64,000 nucleotides of DNA from an uncultured Eubacteriales bacterium. Its GTDB lineage: Bacteria; Bacillota; Clostridia; Peptostreptococcales; Anaerovoracaceae. Each line of letters begins with the position of its first letter. Position 1 is the stretch's first letter. Below the pieces are notes generated by a model. That model was not told the origin of the DNA. It saw only the letters and a program-made list of their open reading frames with translations, and did no database searches. A program made the translations under genes and the position numbers. Location: the NCBI GenBank assembly GCA_900315485.1, contig OMZI01000005.1:98837-162836 (forward strand), in the 5' to 3' direction. Of the stretch, positions 8,982-16,366 are shown in pieces.

Positions 8982-10331
8982 TTACATTACCTGTCTCCAG
9001 CCACCAACGTGATGGAGGAGCCTTATTTTCCTCGGCGAAATATCGCCTCCTCCGATAAGCTGTACGCTTGCGCCCTTGTTGTGGGTGCCCTTGACTGTGC
9101 GATTTCTTCCTTCAAAGATGACGATGTCCCCGGGCTGGTACAAATATCGCTGCGTGCGAATACTGCGCCTGCCTTTAGATACCTTCTTCCCGCGAAAGAT
9201 GCGCTCATTTTGAGAGTTGCTTCGTGGTATCGATCTTGAGGTGCGGTTACACCCGAGTTCCGCCGCCTTCTTCGTTTTGCCGTCACGTATGTCCACATAT
9301 TTCGCGTCATAGAACTTCTCGAGTATGCGGTTGTTACGGCGGCGCTTCTCGAAGTAAAGCGTCCTTGTGCGGTGCTTCGGTCTCAGGCTGCCGATGCAAT
9401 AGGCATCGTTAGCGTGTGACTTCCCGATATTGAGATCTATCCTCGTGCGTTTCGTCACGGCACCGTAGGTGATACTTGCCTCGACACCGAAGGATTTTAC
9501 ATCTTCGTAGATATGCCACTTTACGGTATTCATGAATGACGCGGACGCCATGCCTTTTGGTGGTTTCAGATCCCAGAGCTTTCCGCCCGGCTTATGGTTC
9601 TTCGGGCTATGGCACTTCTCGCATACTGTAGCTAGATTTGACAGCCTGTTTGACCTGTCACCGGCACGGAAGCCGACATGGTGGATGCGAAGTATCACCC
9701 CGTCATGTATAGCCGACTTACCGCAGCAGAGACATCTGTAACCGTCTCTTGCAAAGACTGCTTCTCTCAAAGTGTCGTATCCGTATCTTGGACCGTGCTG
9801 ATAGTCAGTACCGACCGGGATCGGCTTGCCCTGCTCGACAACGGTAAGGACCGCCGGATCGAACTGTCCCATCTCCAATGTGACTTTTGTTATTGGGCAG
9901 ACCTCATCGTACATCCTGAAGATGTCTATGTGGCGGTCCGCTTTGTTCCTGAGCGACGGAGCGAGCCAGCCTTCAGGCTTATTTCTGTTGTCGAAGCGTA
10001 CCTTACGATAACGCTTTCTGTTACGCCTGGGTCTTCTCACCTCGCGGCGCTGATCGTCGTGGTGCTGTTTCTCGTCTTTGAGAAGCGTGTACTCCGCACT
10101 CACATATTCTTGTTTCTCCGATTTCAGAGAGACTCCGATATGCTGATACCCGGTATCCACGCTCAGCTCGACTGGCTGTACTCCGCTTGTTGTATCGTAC
10201 AAAAGCTGCACAGTGAACGGCTGATGCTTCACGATTTTCGCTCTTCCTGATCGGAGGAGCTTTCGGATCTTCCTGATGTTCATCGTTGGCATCAGCCTCT
10301 CGCCTTCTGCCGATATGACAAAGATTGTCAT
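8982..10331 (-). CDS. iscB: IscB RNA-guided nuclease (ancestor-type of Cas9)
   Basis: A 449-aa protein with the IscB domain order: PLMP domain at the N-terminus (MPTMNIRKIRKLLRSGRA), RuvC-I (SVDTGYQHIG, catalytic D59), an arginine-rich bridge helix (about 95-117), RuvC-II (VTLEMGQFD, E153), an HNH domain (zinc ligands C200/C203 and C237/C240, catalytic H217-H218, N232) and RuvC-III (SHANDAYCIG, H306, D309). All catalytic residues are present, so it should cut both DNA strands under guidance of its omega-RNA. GGAGGAGCGC precedes the ATG. The upstream non-coding region fits the omega-RNA position. The C-terminal region carries a TAM-recognition-like part with a KOW-like end (YQPGDIVIFEGRN). Confidence 0.93.
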   Translation of the reverse strand: MTIFVISAEGERLMPTMNIRKIRKLLRSGRAKIVKHQPFTVQLLYDTTSGVQPVELSVDTGYQHIGVSLKSEKQEYVSAEYTLLKDEKQHHDDQRREVRRPRRNRKRYRKVRFDNRNKPEGWLAPSLRNKADRHIDIFRMYDEVCPITKVTLEMGQFDPAVLTVVEQGKPIPVGTDYQHGPRYGYDTLREAVFARDGYRCLCCGKSAIHDGVILRIHHVGFRAGDRSNRLSNLATVCEKCHSPKNHKPGGKLWDLKPPKGMASASFMNTVKWHIYEDVKSFGVEASITYGAVTKRTRIDLNIGKSHANDAYCIGSLRPKHRTRTLYFEKRRRNNRILEKFYDAKYVDIRDGKTKKAAELGCNRTSRSIPRSNSQNERIFRGKKVSKGRRSIRTQRYLYQPGDIVIFEGRNRTVKGTHNKGASVQLIGGGDISPRKIRLLHHVGGWRQVM

Positions 10332-10714
10332 GCGCTCCTCCTTTCTGTTGTTTCCTTTACTGTAACTTGTTTTGCCTTACGGCTTCCGTATACCGTTCCT
10401 CCGAAGAAGGCGTATACACGGGTTCTCGCCCCGTAGGGCGGGGTCCACATCGCCAATGTTATTCCGCGGTTTGCTGATATACGCACTTCGGCTGCCCATC
10501 ACCGATGTTTAACGCATATCCGTAGTGCCAGGGACTTGTGGAGCATCCCGGGGTACCTATGCTTGATACAAGGAGGGACCCGCTATGCGGGAGGATTCCT
10601 TATATCGTTATTCGCGGATAACGTAGTGCACTGAGCACTTAGGCTAATCAACTGACTTGTTTTCACAAGCCCCCGCTTCAAAGCTCGTCAGAGCATAAGC
10701 GGTGGGTGGTTGAC
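10332..10714 (-). ncRNA. omega-RNA (HEARO-like) of the IscB element
   Basis: About 380 nt of gene-free DNA directly upstream of iscB on the same strand, rich in GC hairpins (for example GCCCCGTAGGGC, CCCGCTATGCGGG). In IscB systems the guide lies at the 5' end and the scaffold runs into the iscB gene; here the scaffold would begin GTCAACCACCCACCGC at 10714 and the guide would come from DNA just outside (about 10715-10735). The 5' scaffold folds as CCGCTT...AAGCGG enclosing GCTC/GAGC, followed by CTTG/CAAG. The same fold with changed pairs is seen in the orphan copy near 16.3 kb. The exact 3' end is not determined. Confidence 0.7.
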
Positions 10715-10794
10715 GCCGTTCCTTTGGTGAATAGTACATTCCGAGGAGCAACGTGTACTTTTTGCGGACTCTGTATTTTCTGCCAAGCCACCAG

Positions 10795-10977
10795 CTATAA
10801 TTTCTCATGATCCGGTCCTTTCATTTCCTTCAACCCATAGCATTCGCCTTCTTTTTCATAGAGGTTGCATTCCGCATTAGTCAGAGAGCAAAAATACACC
10901 CACCTTTCATGATCCCATTTATAATTACTGAACGGGCACTCATCGCTGTCTGGCATTTCATCTACCATGAATTTCAT
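10795..10977 (-). CDS. Small Cys-rich protein, possible zinc binding (60 aa)
   Basis: The product has cysteines spaced as CPF...YFC...C..C, typical of small phage/plasmid zinc proteins in Clostridia. The start ATG follows GGAGGGAAAAGCCAACG. The role is unknown. Confidence 0.6.
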   Translation of the reverse strand: MKFMVDEMPDSDECPFSNYKWDHERWVYFCSLTNAECNLYEKEGECYGLKEMKGPDHEKL

Positions 10978-10995
10978 CGTTGGCTTTTCCCTCCA

Positions 10996-11148
10996 TTAAT
11001 TGTCGTCTTCGTTATAGAAATCAATCCCTGCATACTCGCAGATATGCTCAAGATCTGTTCCGTTATTGAGCATGTTCTTTACAGCCTGCCCGATTGCTGT
11101 TCCGTCGTACATCTCGATGAAGCGCTCTATGTTGCTCAGATTACTCAT
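10996..11148 (-). CDS. Hypothetical small protein (50 aa)
   Basis: Starts MSNLSNIERFIEMYDG and ends EDDN; acidic and helical. AAAGGATATTCCT precedes the ATG, and the start overlaps the end of the next upstream gene by 4 bp, which supports translation. No family is recognised. Confidence 0.5.
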   Translation of the reverse strand: MSNLSNIERFIEMYDGTAIGQAVKNMLNNGTDLEHICEYAGIDFYNEDDN

Positions 11149-11405
11149 AGGAATATCCTTTCAGGCAGATCCTCCGGATGTTCGATCAGGCCGAATCTTG
11201 TATTTACAGTTTCCGCGAACAGTTCGTATCTGCATCCGCCGGAGTAGGGGAAGACGCTCAGTATCCCGTCTTTTACTTCGATTGTTCTCCAGAGCGACGT
11301 GCGCTCAAGATTCAGGAGTACGCTTCCCGGCTGGATTTCTTCGTAATTTTCGGGGGTGAAGATTCTCTTCACCGCTATGTTTCTTCTTGTTACTGTTTCC
11401 GGCAT
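11145..11405 (-). CDS. Hypothetical protein (86 aa)
   Basis: A beta-rich small protein with no recognised domain. It overlaps its neighbours by 1-4 bp on both sides, so it belongs to a compact leftward operon (11977 to 10996). Confidence 0.55.
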   Translation of the reverse strand: MPETVTRRNIAVKRIFTPENYEEIQPGSVLLNLERTSLWRTIEVKDGILSVFPYSGGCRYELFAETVNTRFGLIEHPEDLPERIFL

Positions 11406-11977
11406 TATTTGTACCTCCTCATGGCATTACCTAGCTGGTTTACGTGTGCGGAATGGATATGGCTGTCTACACCGTATATGTGCATTGCCCAAATCTCTGG
11501 ATGTGTCAGGGCTTCTGTGCACTGTGCCCAGAGCCTTACAGTATCGCTGATTCTGCCGTCACTGAGGCTTACCGCGTTGACGAGGGTAGCGACACATATC
11601 TCGGCATTGTGTTTTCCGAATGCATCGACCAGCGACTTTACAGCCTCTGTTGGAGCTGAGCTGTGTTTGTATGCGAGTATTGCCATATCGAGAAGGTTGC
11701 GGACGTATGTCCTTTCGGGTTCTCTTGAAAGGCTGTTTTCCTTTATATATATGTTGGCGACATTGCAGAACCAAAGGATATTCACAAGCCCATATGTTTC
11801 CACTGCCTTATCTGTGGTTAGCTCAAATCTTGCGGACGGGTCTATCCACGGATTAGATATTGCCTGTCCTTCGTAGTCGAATGAGATGTCTACGCCTTTG
11901 GATACCTTGTTCGGATTATCGGAGTAGAGCAGATCGTAGTTGTGCTCAGCATATCTTTTGATTGATGACAATTCCAT
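11405..11977 (-). CDS. Hypothetical protein (190 aa), paralog of the 18.4 kb gene
   Basis: The N-terminal third contains FDYEGQAISNPWIDPSARF, which closely matches FEGQYIINPWLDPSGRF in the gene at 18378-18662, so the two share a domain of unknown function. The C-terminal part is helical and specific to this copy. An AGGAGAATATT Shine-Dalgarno supports the start. Confidence 0.6.
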   Translation of the reverse strand: MELSSIKRYAEHNYDLLYSDNPNKVSKGVDISFDYEGQAISNPWIDPSARFELTTDKAVETYGLVNILWFCNVANIYIKENSLSREPERTYVRNLLDMAILAYKHSSAPTEAVKSLVDAFGKHNAEICVATLVNAVSLSDGRISDTVRLWAQCTEALTHPEIWAMHIYGVDSHIHSAHVNQLGNAMRRYK

Positions 11978-12001
11978 AATATTCTCCTGTTGAAATCGTA
12001 G

Positions 12002-12143
12002 TTAATCCTTTTCTTTAGCCGGTTTTCTTGCTCGCTTTTCTTCTGCATATGCGAGGATCCTGTCTGTCTGCTTCTTGAGGTCTTCTTTCTGATCTTCTGT
12101 CAGGGAGGATGCAGTATAGACAGTGTGGGGAGGCTCTTGTCAT
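12002..12143 (-). pseudogene. Small orphan gene with a probable frameshift
   Basis: An ATG at 12143 follows the stop of the next upstream gene by a few bases. The best protein-like sequence downstream (SLTEDQKEDLKKQTDRILAY, ending KPAKEKD) is in another frame. Joining the two needs a single-base shift near 12125-12135. Either this is a broken small gene or a sequence error, or the second frame starts at a rare codon. Confidence 0.3.
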
Positions 12144-12144
12144 T

Positions 12145-12336
12145 TTAATAATCGTCTGCCTCGTATACTGTTGGCTCTCCAACGAATGAGTAGTCCATCA
12201 TCTCGCCATCCCAGCCTTCCATTGACGCCTGGATGATATCCCACTCGGTTATATCTTCCGGCGAATCAGCTTCTATTTCTACATCGCAAAAATGATATGA
12301 AAGAGTCATATATCCGCTGACTGTATATGTTGCCAT
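12145..12336 (-). CDS. Hypothetical protein (63 aa)
   Basis: Acidic protein starting MATYTVSGYMTLSYHF; the pattern V..Y..ADSPEDI.EWD resembles small phage/plasmid proteins with a beta-alpha fold, but no family is assigned. AAGGAGAGATAA precedes the ATG. Confidence 0.55.
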   Translation of the reverse strand: MATYTVSGYMTLSYHFCDVEIEADSPEDITEWDIIQASMEGWDGEMMDYSFVGEPTVYEADDY

Positions 12337-12405
12337 TTATCTCTCCTTATAATTGCGACTTGCTCCCGCCTGCCGCCAAACATGTGATTTGACTGTGATA
12401 TTGCG

Positions 12406-12471
12406 CTGGCACCGTCCGGAGTCGAACCTTCGGGTCGCAGTGCTGACCTGCTGTTCACACAGTCTGACGCC
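12406..12471 (-). ncRNA. tRNA-like sequence, degenerate
   Basis: Reading leftward, CTGTGTGAACAG forms a D-arm-like hairpin, CAGGTCAGCACTG an anticodon-arm-like hairpin, then GGTTCGACT resembles a T-loop and GGTGCCA a 3' end. The acceptor stem does not pair well. The core (TGTGTGAACAGCAG.TC..CACTGCGACC) recurs at 43781-43846. I read it as a decayed or non-canonical tRNA relative. Confidence 0.35.
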
Positions 12472-12500
12472 ACATCATCGGTTCTCACATTATTTTGGTT

Positions 12501-12731
12501 TAGTCGCTGTGGCTGTTCCCTTGCTTCAGAAAGTTTCACCGAGTAATGGTCGGCTACTTCCGCCGTAGTGCCGTTGCATCATACCTATCTAGCATCGGTA
12601 TCGCTCTTCGAACACTCCGCACAGCGGGCAAGCCCCAAATAAGCGCTAACTTATTCTGCTTCACTCTTTCTTCAACATATCGGCTCTCGTCAGAGTTAAT
12701 GGGGAACATCCCCAAACCTACGCCACACCCT
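12501..12731 (-). ncRNA. Structured RNA candidate, copy 1 of a 230-nt repeat
   Basis: About 200 nt is nearly identical to 43450-43654, with a further 16-nt match (AACCTACGCCACACCC) at the end. Open frames are not conserved, but hairpins are: AATAAG TTAG CGCTTATT, and a stem in which ATACC/GGTAT here becomes ATCCC/GGGAT in the other copy, a paired change. Strand is inferred from neighbouring genes. Both copies lie among tRNA-like sequences. Function is unknown. Confidence 0.5.
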
Positions 12732-12747
12732 GCACTACGTCCGTGCT

Positions 12748-13317
12748 TCAATTGGAGGGGATGGATAGCCTCGAACTATCATCTACATACGAGGAAGGGA
12801 GACCGCTTATATTGATCGCCTTTTTTCTTTTGCTTTTTTTATGTCTGAAGATTATTTCGCAATCAAGCAGAGCTGCTATCTTCTGGACCATTGCAAAATT
12901 CATTTTGTCCCGTGACATGGCGTTGTGGACAGTCTGCGGATGGCGACCGAGCTTTTTCGCTAATTCTCCCTGAGTCATTTCCTTGTCAACAAGGGCCTTT
13001 TTGATTATTTTAGCGGCGCCCATATTTTGTCTCCGTCCTTTCTTATATGTCGACTCATGAACAAGATCTCCCGGATAATCATATGCATCCGCATCTATAA
13101 GCCTTCCGTGTGGGGCTTTGATCTCAACAAGAGGGCAGAACTCCGGTATCTCGATATTCTCAAGAGCCGAATCAAGCAATCGATCCTCGTATGGTATTTC
13201 TGCAATTATCTCATTAAGCACATTGCACCATACACGCCCGTTCTCGTGGTAGTACCTCACGAGCGGGCAGTAGCAACACTTTTCAGGCTTATTCACGCCT
13301 GGAATAAACAAACTCAT
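12748..13317 (-). CDS. Zinc-type orphan N-terminus fused to an XRE HTH domain
   Basis: The first about 85 residues match a common Clostridia phage/plasmid family (Cys pair CCYC, then EFCPLVEIKAPHGRLIDADA), the same family as the gene at 42918-43172. An in-frame second half begins MGAAKIIKKALVDKEMTQGE and is a Cro/CI-type helix-turn-helix (about 95-160). The GGACGGAGAC just before that Met could also let the HTH part be made separately. The last residues (SSYVDDSSRLSIPSN) come from a tRNA 3' end, so the C-terminus is foreign. 189 aa in total. Confidence 0.6.
   Translation of the reverse strand: MSLFIPGVNKPEKCCYCPLVRYYHENGRVWCNVLNEIIAEIPYEDRLLDSALENIEIPEFCPLVEIKAPHGRLIDADAYDYPGDLVHESTYKKGRRQNMGAAKIIKKALVDKEMTQGELAKKLGRHPQTVHNAMSRDKMNFAMVQKIAALLDCEIIFRHKKSKRKKAINISGLPSSYVDDSSRLSIPSN
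12753..12783 (-). tRNA. tRNA 3' fragment (T-arm and acceptor end)
   Basis: GATAG-TTCGAGG-CTATC is a perfect T-arm, followed by CATCCCC and TCCA. The matching 5' acceptor strand (GGGGATG) is absent upstream; instead the sequence joins an XRE-containing reading frame whose last codons are encoded by this tRNA end. It looks like a recombination junction at a tRNA 3' end. Confidence 0.45.
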
Positions 13318-13401
13318 TATTTGACCTCCTTTATAGAAACGTGAGCGGAAAGCTCGATTTAGGGATCATGCCCAGGTACTTTAGCCCTGGGTAACTCGCC
13401 G

Positions 13402-14205
13402 TCAGATTTTTCCTTCCTTGTGATATCGGTAAAGAGTGGAAAGCGATACGCCAATGTCACCAAACTCTTTACTTATTGAGTAGAGCGATTTCCCGCACTT
13501 GAGAGAAGTGGCTATCATTTTGGATAGTTGGCCAATCTCTGCATCTGTAAGCTTTTTCTTTTTTCTGGACACCGAATAGTTTTTCTTTGCTGTGTTGTTC
13601 GCGGATACCGGCATATAATATCGTTTTTCCAGAACGCACTTGGCGACATTTGGACAGCCATTACAGACATAAGGCGCCTTCTTGTGGGCAGGGCAGACCT
13701 CTTTCTCGTATTTATTGCAGTTGCCTCCTGCAGACTTCACACATACATGACGGGTACAGTCTTTTCTGAAAATACAGTCAGTGTATATCTTTTTTCTCCC
13801 ATCGAGATCGACTGCTTCTGCGTGCTTCTTGATCTCTCGTGTGATTGTGGAAGGACTCACGTTGAGTTCTCTCGCAATGGAGCGAAAGCTCTGTCTTGAA
13901 TTCAATCTGTCTCTTATTAACCATCGATCCTGTAGTGCCAGGTGACAATACTTGGTATCCGGTTTATTTTTCCTCTTTTTCTTGTTCTTGGCGCGAAGAG
14001 CCAGAGCCTTCTGATGCTTCTTATAGCATCTGCTACAGAGAAGCTTTCCCTTTATGGAGTGAAAGTCAACTGCAGCGATCGCATCCCTGTCGTTGTAGAC
14101 TCTCTTTCCGGCAGGGAGGCGTCCGCCGTTTTCGCCTGTCTTGGTGACTGCCTTGAAACCGCATTCATCACAATATAGCTTGTATCTGATCCTCTTTTTG
14201 AGCAT
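13402..14205 (-). CDS. IS30-like N-terminal DNA-binding protein lacking the DDE domain
   Basis: The central part (LALQDRWLIRDRLNSRQSFR, then SIARELNVSPSTITREIKKH) is the helix-turn-helix of IS30-family transposases. Two Cys-rich zinc-finger-like regions flank it (C..C...C..C near the start; CTRHVCVKSAGGNC and CNGCPNVAKC further on). The protein ends soon after a second HTH (ISLSTLYRY-like), exactly where the DDE integrase domain should begin. It is therefore either a truncated transposase or a domesticated DNA-binding protein. The ATG at 14205 (267 aa) is preceded by AGGAGAAAAAGA. No IS30 terminal repeats are apparent. Confidence 0.65.
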   Translation of the reverse strand: MLKKRIRYKLYCDECGFKAVTKTGENGGRLPAGKRVYNDRDAIAAVDFHSIKGKLLCSRCYKKHQKALALRAKNKKKRKNKPDTKYCHLALQDRWLIRDRLNSRQSFRSIARELNVSPSTITREIKKHAEAVDLDGRKKIYTDCIFRKDCTRHVCVKSAGGNCNKYEKEVCPAHKKAPYVCNGCPNVAKCVLEKRYYMPVSANNTAKKNYSVSRKKKKLTDAEIGQLSKMIATSLKCGKSLYSISKEFGDIGVSLSTLYRYHKEGKI

Positions 14206-14462
14206 TCTTTTTCTCCTGTATGTGCATCTGCAGGCAGCGGTTAATGCTGCCTGCTCTACACTTTTGCGAAACTCAGCATTCGCTGTCTGCACAGCTTAAC
14301 CCCGCTGTGCTGAGAGATTGTGCTTGTAAACCGTGTGTCCTTTGGCATCAAGAGAGTCCTATTCGGCTGCTTGCATCTAGTGCGCAAAAAGAATATGTCC
14401 CCCGTCATTGAAAATCTATTTTTCATTATTCAACATATAAGGGGCACAATCACGCCCTTAAA

Positions 14463-14519
14463 GCTCCCGGAAGGGTACGACCCTTCGCTGGTTATTTCTG
14501 CTGCAACGTGCACGGGAGC
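14463..14519 (-). ncRNA. Compact tRNA-like hairpin structure (57 nt)
   Basis: A perfect 7-bp acceptor-like stem (GCTCCCG/CGGGAGC) encloses two hairpins, TGCA-CGT-TGCA and GAAGGG-TCGTA-CCCTTC, joined by an unpaired A-rich linker. This looks like a tRNA without an anticodon arm. The rest of the 14206-14543 gap shows no gene. It could also be a simple terminator-like structure. Confidence 0.35.
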
Positions 14520-14543
14520 ATATTGCCCGGGTTTTGTATGTTG

Positions 14544-15485
14544 TTATTTGGGCTGTTCTGAAAAGGTATCCTCCTGGGATTCCTCGATCGATCCGCTGTT
14601 CAGCAGCTTACTGCTTATCTCGCGTATTACAGCCTTCATGATCTTGCGCTGAACGCGCTCATATCTGCATATGGCAAGAATGCGGTCTTCCGGCATAGAG
14701 AATGAAATGTCATCAAGAAAGCGATGTACCATCCGTACGGATTCAGCTTCGGAGAAAGATTTGATCTCATGTGAAGCGGAGAATCTGCTCATAAAAGCAG
14801 GATCAAGTTTGTCCGGTCTGTTCGTAGCACCGATAACGATTATATTATTCGGTAAAGAATCGAACTCCTGCATCAGCGTTATGACCGTCCTGGATAACTC
14901 TCCATCCGGGCCGGAATCTCCGGCTTTGCCTCGCTTCATTGCGATACAGTCGACTTCGTCCAGCATAAAGACACATTCCATCTGCTTAACGTAGTTGAAA
15001 ATAAGATTGAGGTTTGCGGATGTTTTGCCCATGAGAGAATCTACAAGCTGCGAAAAGTTAACATAGCAGAAGGGAAGCCCCAGCTTATATGCAACGTATC
15101 TTCCGAATTCTGTTTTGCCTGTGCCCGGCTCTCCGCAAAGCATCGTTGCATTCACGTATGGGATCTGAAGCTCCATCAGCTTGCGGCTGACCTTCTTCAT
15201 CTTCTCTATTTCACGGAACATTTCGGCTTCTCTGTCTGAAAGATAGTATCTGCCTTCTTTAAATGTTCCGGAGACATCTTCCACGATCAGCTTTCCCTTG
15301 AGGTTCATAGGGATCTCGAGAAATGCCGGTTCGTTTTCGAGCATTTGCTTGTAACGGTTAACGAAGTAGCGATTTTTCTGTGTAGTGTCCTCGGCAAGAC
15401 AGGCTTTTGCTGCCGCTTTAGCTTTTCTAAAATCGTTTTGTGCTACTGCCGCTATTAGATTTTGCTGATTACTTGTTAAAGCCAT
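14544..15485 (-). CDS. AAA+ ATPase
   Basis: A 313-aa protein with one AAA+ module: Walker A GEPGTGKT at about 118-125, Walker B FMLDEVD at about 173-179, sensor-1 GATNRPD (N222) and an arginine-finger region MSRF (R234). The N-terminal 80 residues are helical and probably bind a substrate. The closest overall type is the FtsH/proteasomal-like remodelling ATPases often found singly in phages and plasmids; no protease domain is present. The target is unknown. The gene has its own A/T-rich leader and AAGGGAAAAA upstream of ATG. Confidence 0.8.
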   Translation of the reverse strand: MALTSNQQNLIAAVAQNDFRKAKAAAKACLAEDTTQKNRYFVNRYKQMLENEPAFLEIPMNLKGKLIVEDVSGTFKEGRYYLSDREAEMFREIEKMKKVSRKLMELQIPYVNATMLCGEPGTGKTEFGRYVAYKLGLPFCYVNFSQLVDSLMGKTSANLNLIFNYVKQMECVFMLDEVDCIAMKRGKAGDSGPDGELSRTVITLMQEFDSLPNNIIVIGATNRPDKLDPAFMSRFSASHEIKSFSEAESVRMVHRFLDDISFSMPEDRILAICRYERVQRKIMKAVIREISSKLLNSGSIEESQEDTFSEQPK

Positions 15486-15501
15486 TTTTTCCCTTTCGAT
15501 A

Positions 15502-15927
15502 TTATTCCCAACGCATTTGCTTTCTGTGTGAATAACACTCTTTCAGAAATTCCTTCAAGTGCTCATAATCCTTGCCGTCAGAATAGGCACCATATGTGAA
15601 TATCCTGTCGCCGAAATCGATGTCCTTGATCAGATCATAGATCTTCTTGCAGGTCTTATAACTGATCTTTCCGCTGCAATCACTTTGATACAGGAAGTCA
15701 AATATGTCCGCATCTTTTTCGTCAGGGTCCAGTTGGCTTATGAGCAGGTTAGAAAGCTTATCGTGCTCCTCAAACTGTCTTGGAGTATGGCAATATATCA
15801 GATTTCCGTAATGCTCGCCGAATTCCTTGTTGTAGGCGATAGCAATGTTCTTTCGGAGCGAAAAGAATCCGCCGCAACCCAGAAAAAAGTCGTATTTAGA
15901 ATTAGTTGCCGTTATTGATATTCCCAT
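15502..15927 (-). CDS. Hypothetical protein (141 aa)
   Basis: I chose the internal ATG (MGISITATNSKYDFFLGCGG) because GAAGGAGAGATAAT precedes it; the longer frame overlaps the next gene. The sequence FFLGCGGFFSLRKNIAIAYN followed by a helical C-terminus is typical of Firmicutes element-borne orphan proteins. No catalytic motif is seen. Confidence 0.55.
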   Translation of the reverse strand: MGISITATNSKYDFFLGCGGFFSLRKNIAIAYNKEFGEHYGNLIYCHTPRQFEEHDKLSNLLISQLDPDEKDADIFDFLYQSDCSGKISYKTCKKIYDLIKDIDFGDRIFTYGAYSDGKDYEHLKEFLKECYSHRKQMRWE

Positions 15928-16219
15928 TATCTCTCCTTCGAGGCGCGGTGGCATGCACGACATCTTCTGTTGCGAATACCGACCGGTCCTTCAGCCAAAC
16001 GGCTTTTCTCACTATCTTTTCTGACAGTATCGGGTCGCAACCGCCGGGCTGAGCTATATAGCAAACCTCAATGCTGCCAAAGCCGATAGCTTCCTGAAGC
16101 AGCTTCTTTGCTTCCTTCTCCGACTTGGCTCCGACATAATATCGTCCCTTCGTGCTGTGGCCGGCCCATATCGGGCCTCTGGCGTCAACAAGGCATACAT
16201 ACGTGTTGATTTTACTCAT
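15902..16219 (-). CDS. Hypothetical protein (105 aa)
   Basis: The start MSKINTYVCLVDARGP follows AAGGAACACTCCAG. The central AKSEKEAKKLLQEA helix is preceded by a beta hairpin. The basic tail ATAPRRRDN overlaps the next gene by 26 bp. No family is recognised. Confidence 0.55.
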   Translation of the reverse strand: MSKINTYVCLVDARGPIWAGHSTKGRYYVGAKSEKEAKKLLQEAIGFGSIEVCYIAQPGGCDPILSEKIVRKAVWLKDRSVFATEDVVHATAPRRRDNGNINNGN

Positions 16220-16286
16220 CTGGAGTGTTCCTTTCTCGCGCTGAAATGTACACACGCCTCTCTGATACCCGTGACCAGCATGGACA

Positions 16287-16366
16287 TGAGCACTTAGGCT
16301 TAATCAACTGACTTGATTGCTCAAGTCCCCGCTTCAAGGCGTTAACCTAAGCGGTGGGAGGTTGAC
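16287..16366 (-). ncRNA. Orphan IscB element end / partial omega-RNA 5' region
   Basis: This matches the left-end 83 nt of the IscB element at 10632-10714 (GAGCACTTAGGCT.AATCAACTGACTTG...CAAG.CCCCGCTTCAA...AAGCGGTGGG.GGTTGAC). Stem positions change in pairs: the inner hairpin is GCTC/GAGC there and AGG/CCT here, and CTTG-TGAAAA-CAAG becomes ACTTGA-GCAA-TCAAGT. No iscB follows. It is a solo end or a deletion derivative, possibly still transcribed as a guide RNA. Confidence 0.65.

Larger units (their letters stand above)
8942..10714 (-). mobile_element. IscB-type IS200/IS605-like element
   Basis: The unit comprises a GC-rich subterminal hairpin (CCCCGG/CCGGGG at 8942-8963) just beyond the 3' end of iscB, the iscB gene, and about 380 nt of non-coding structured DNA upstream that ends at GGTTGAC (10714). 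That last 83 nt recurs alone at 16287-16366, which defines the element's boundary. No TnpA (Y1 transposase) is present, so movement would need one supplied in trans. Confidence 0.7.

Noticed and set aside
12501-12731. Hammerhead ribozyme or group II intron domain V inside the repeated RNA (CTGACGAG..CCGAA, GAGCCGATAT)
   Set aside because: The flanking stems and the invariant core do not fit either family.
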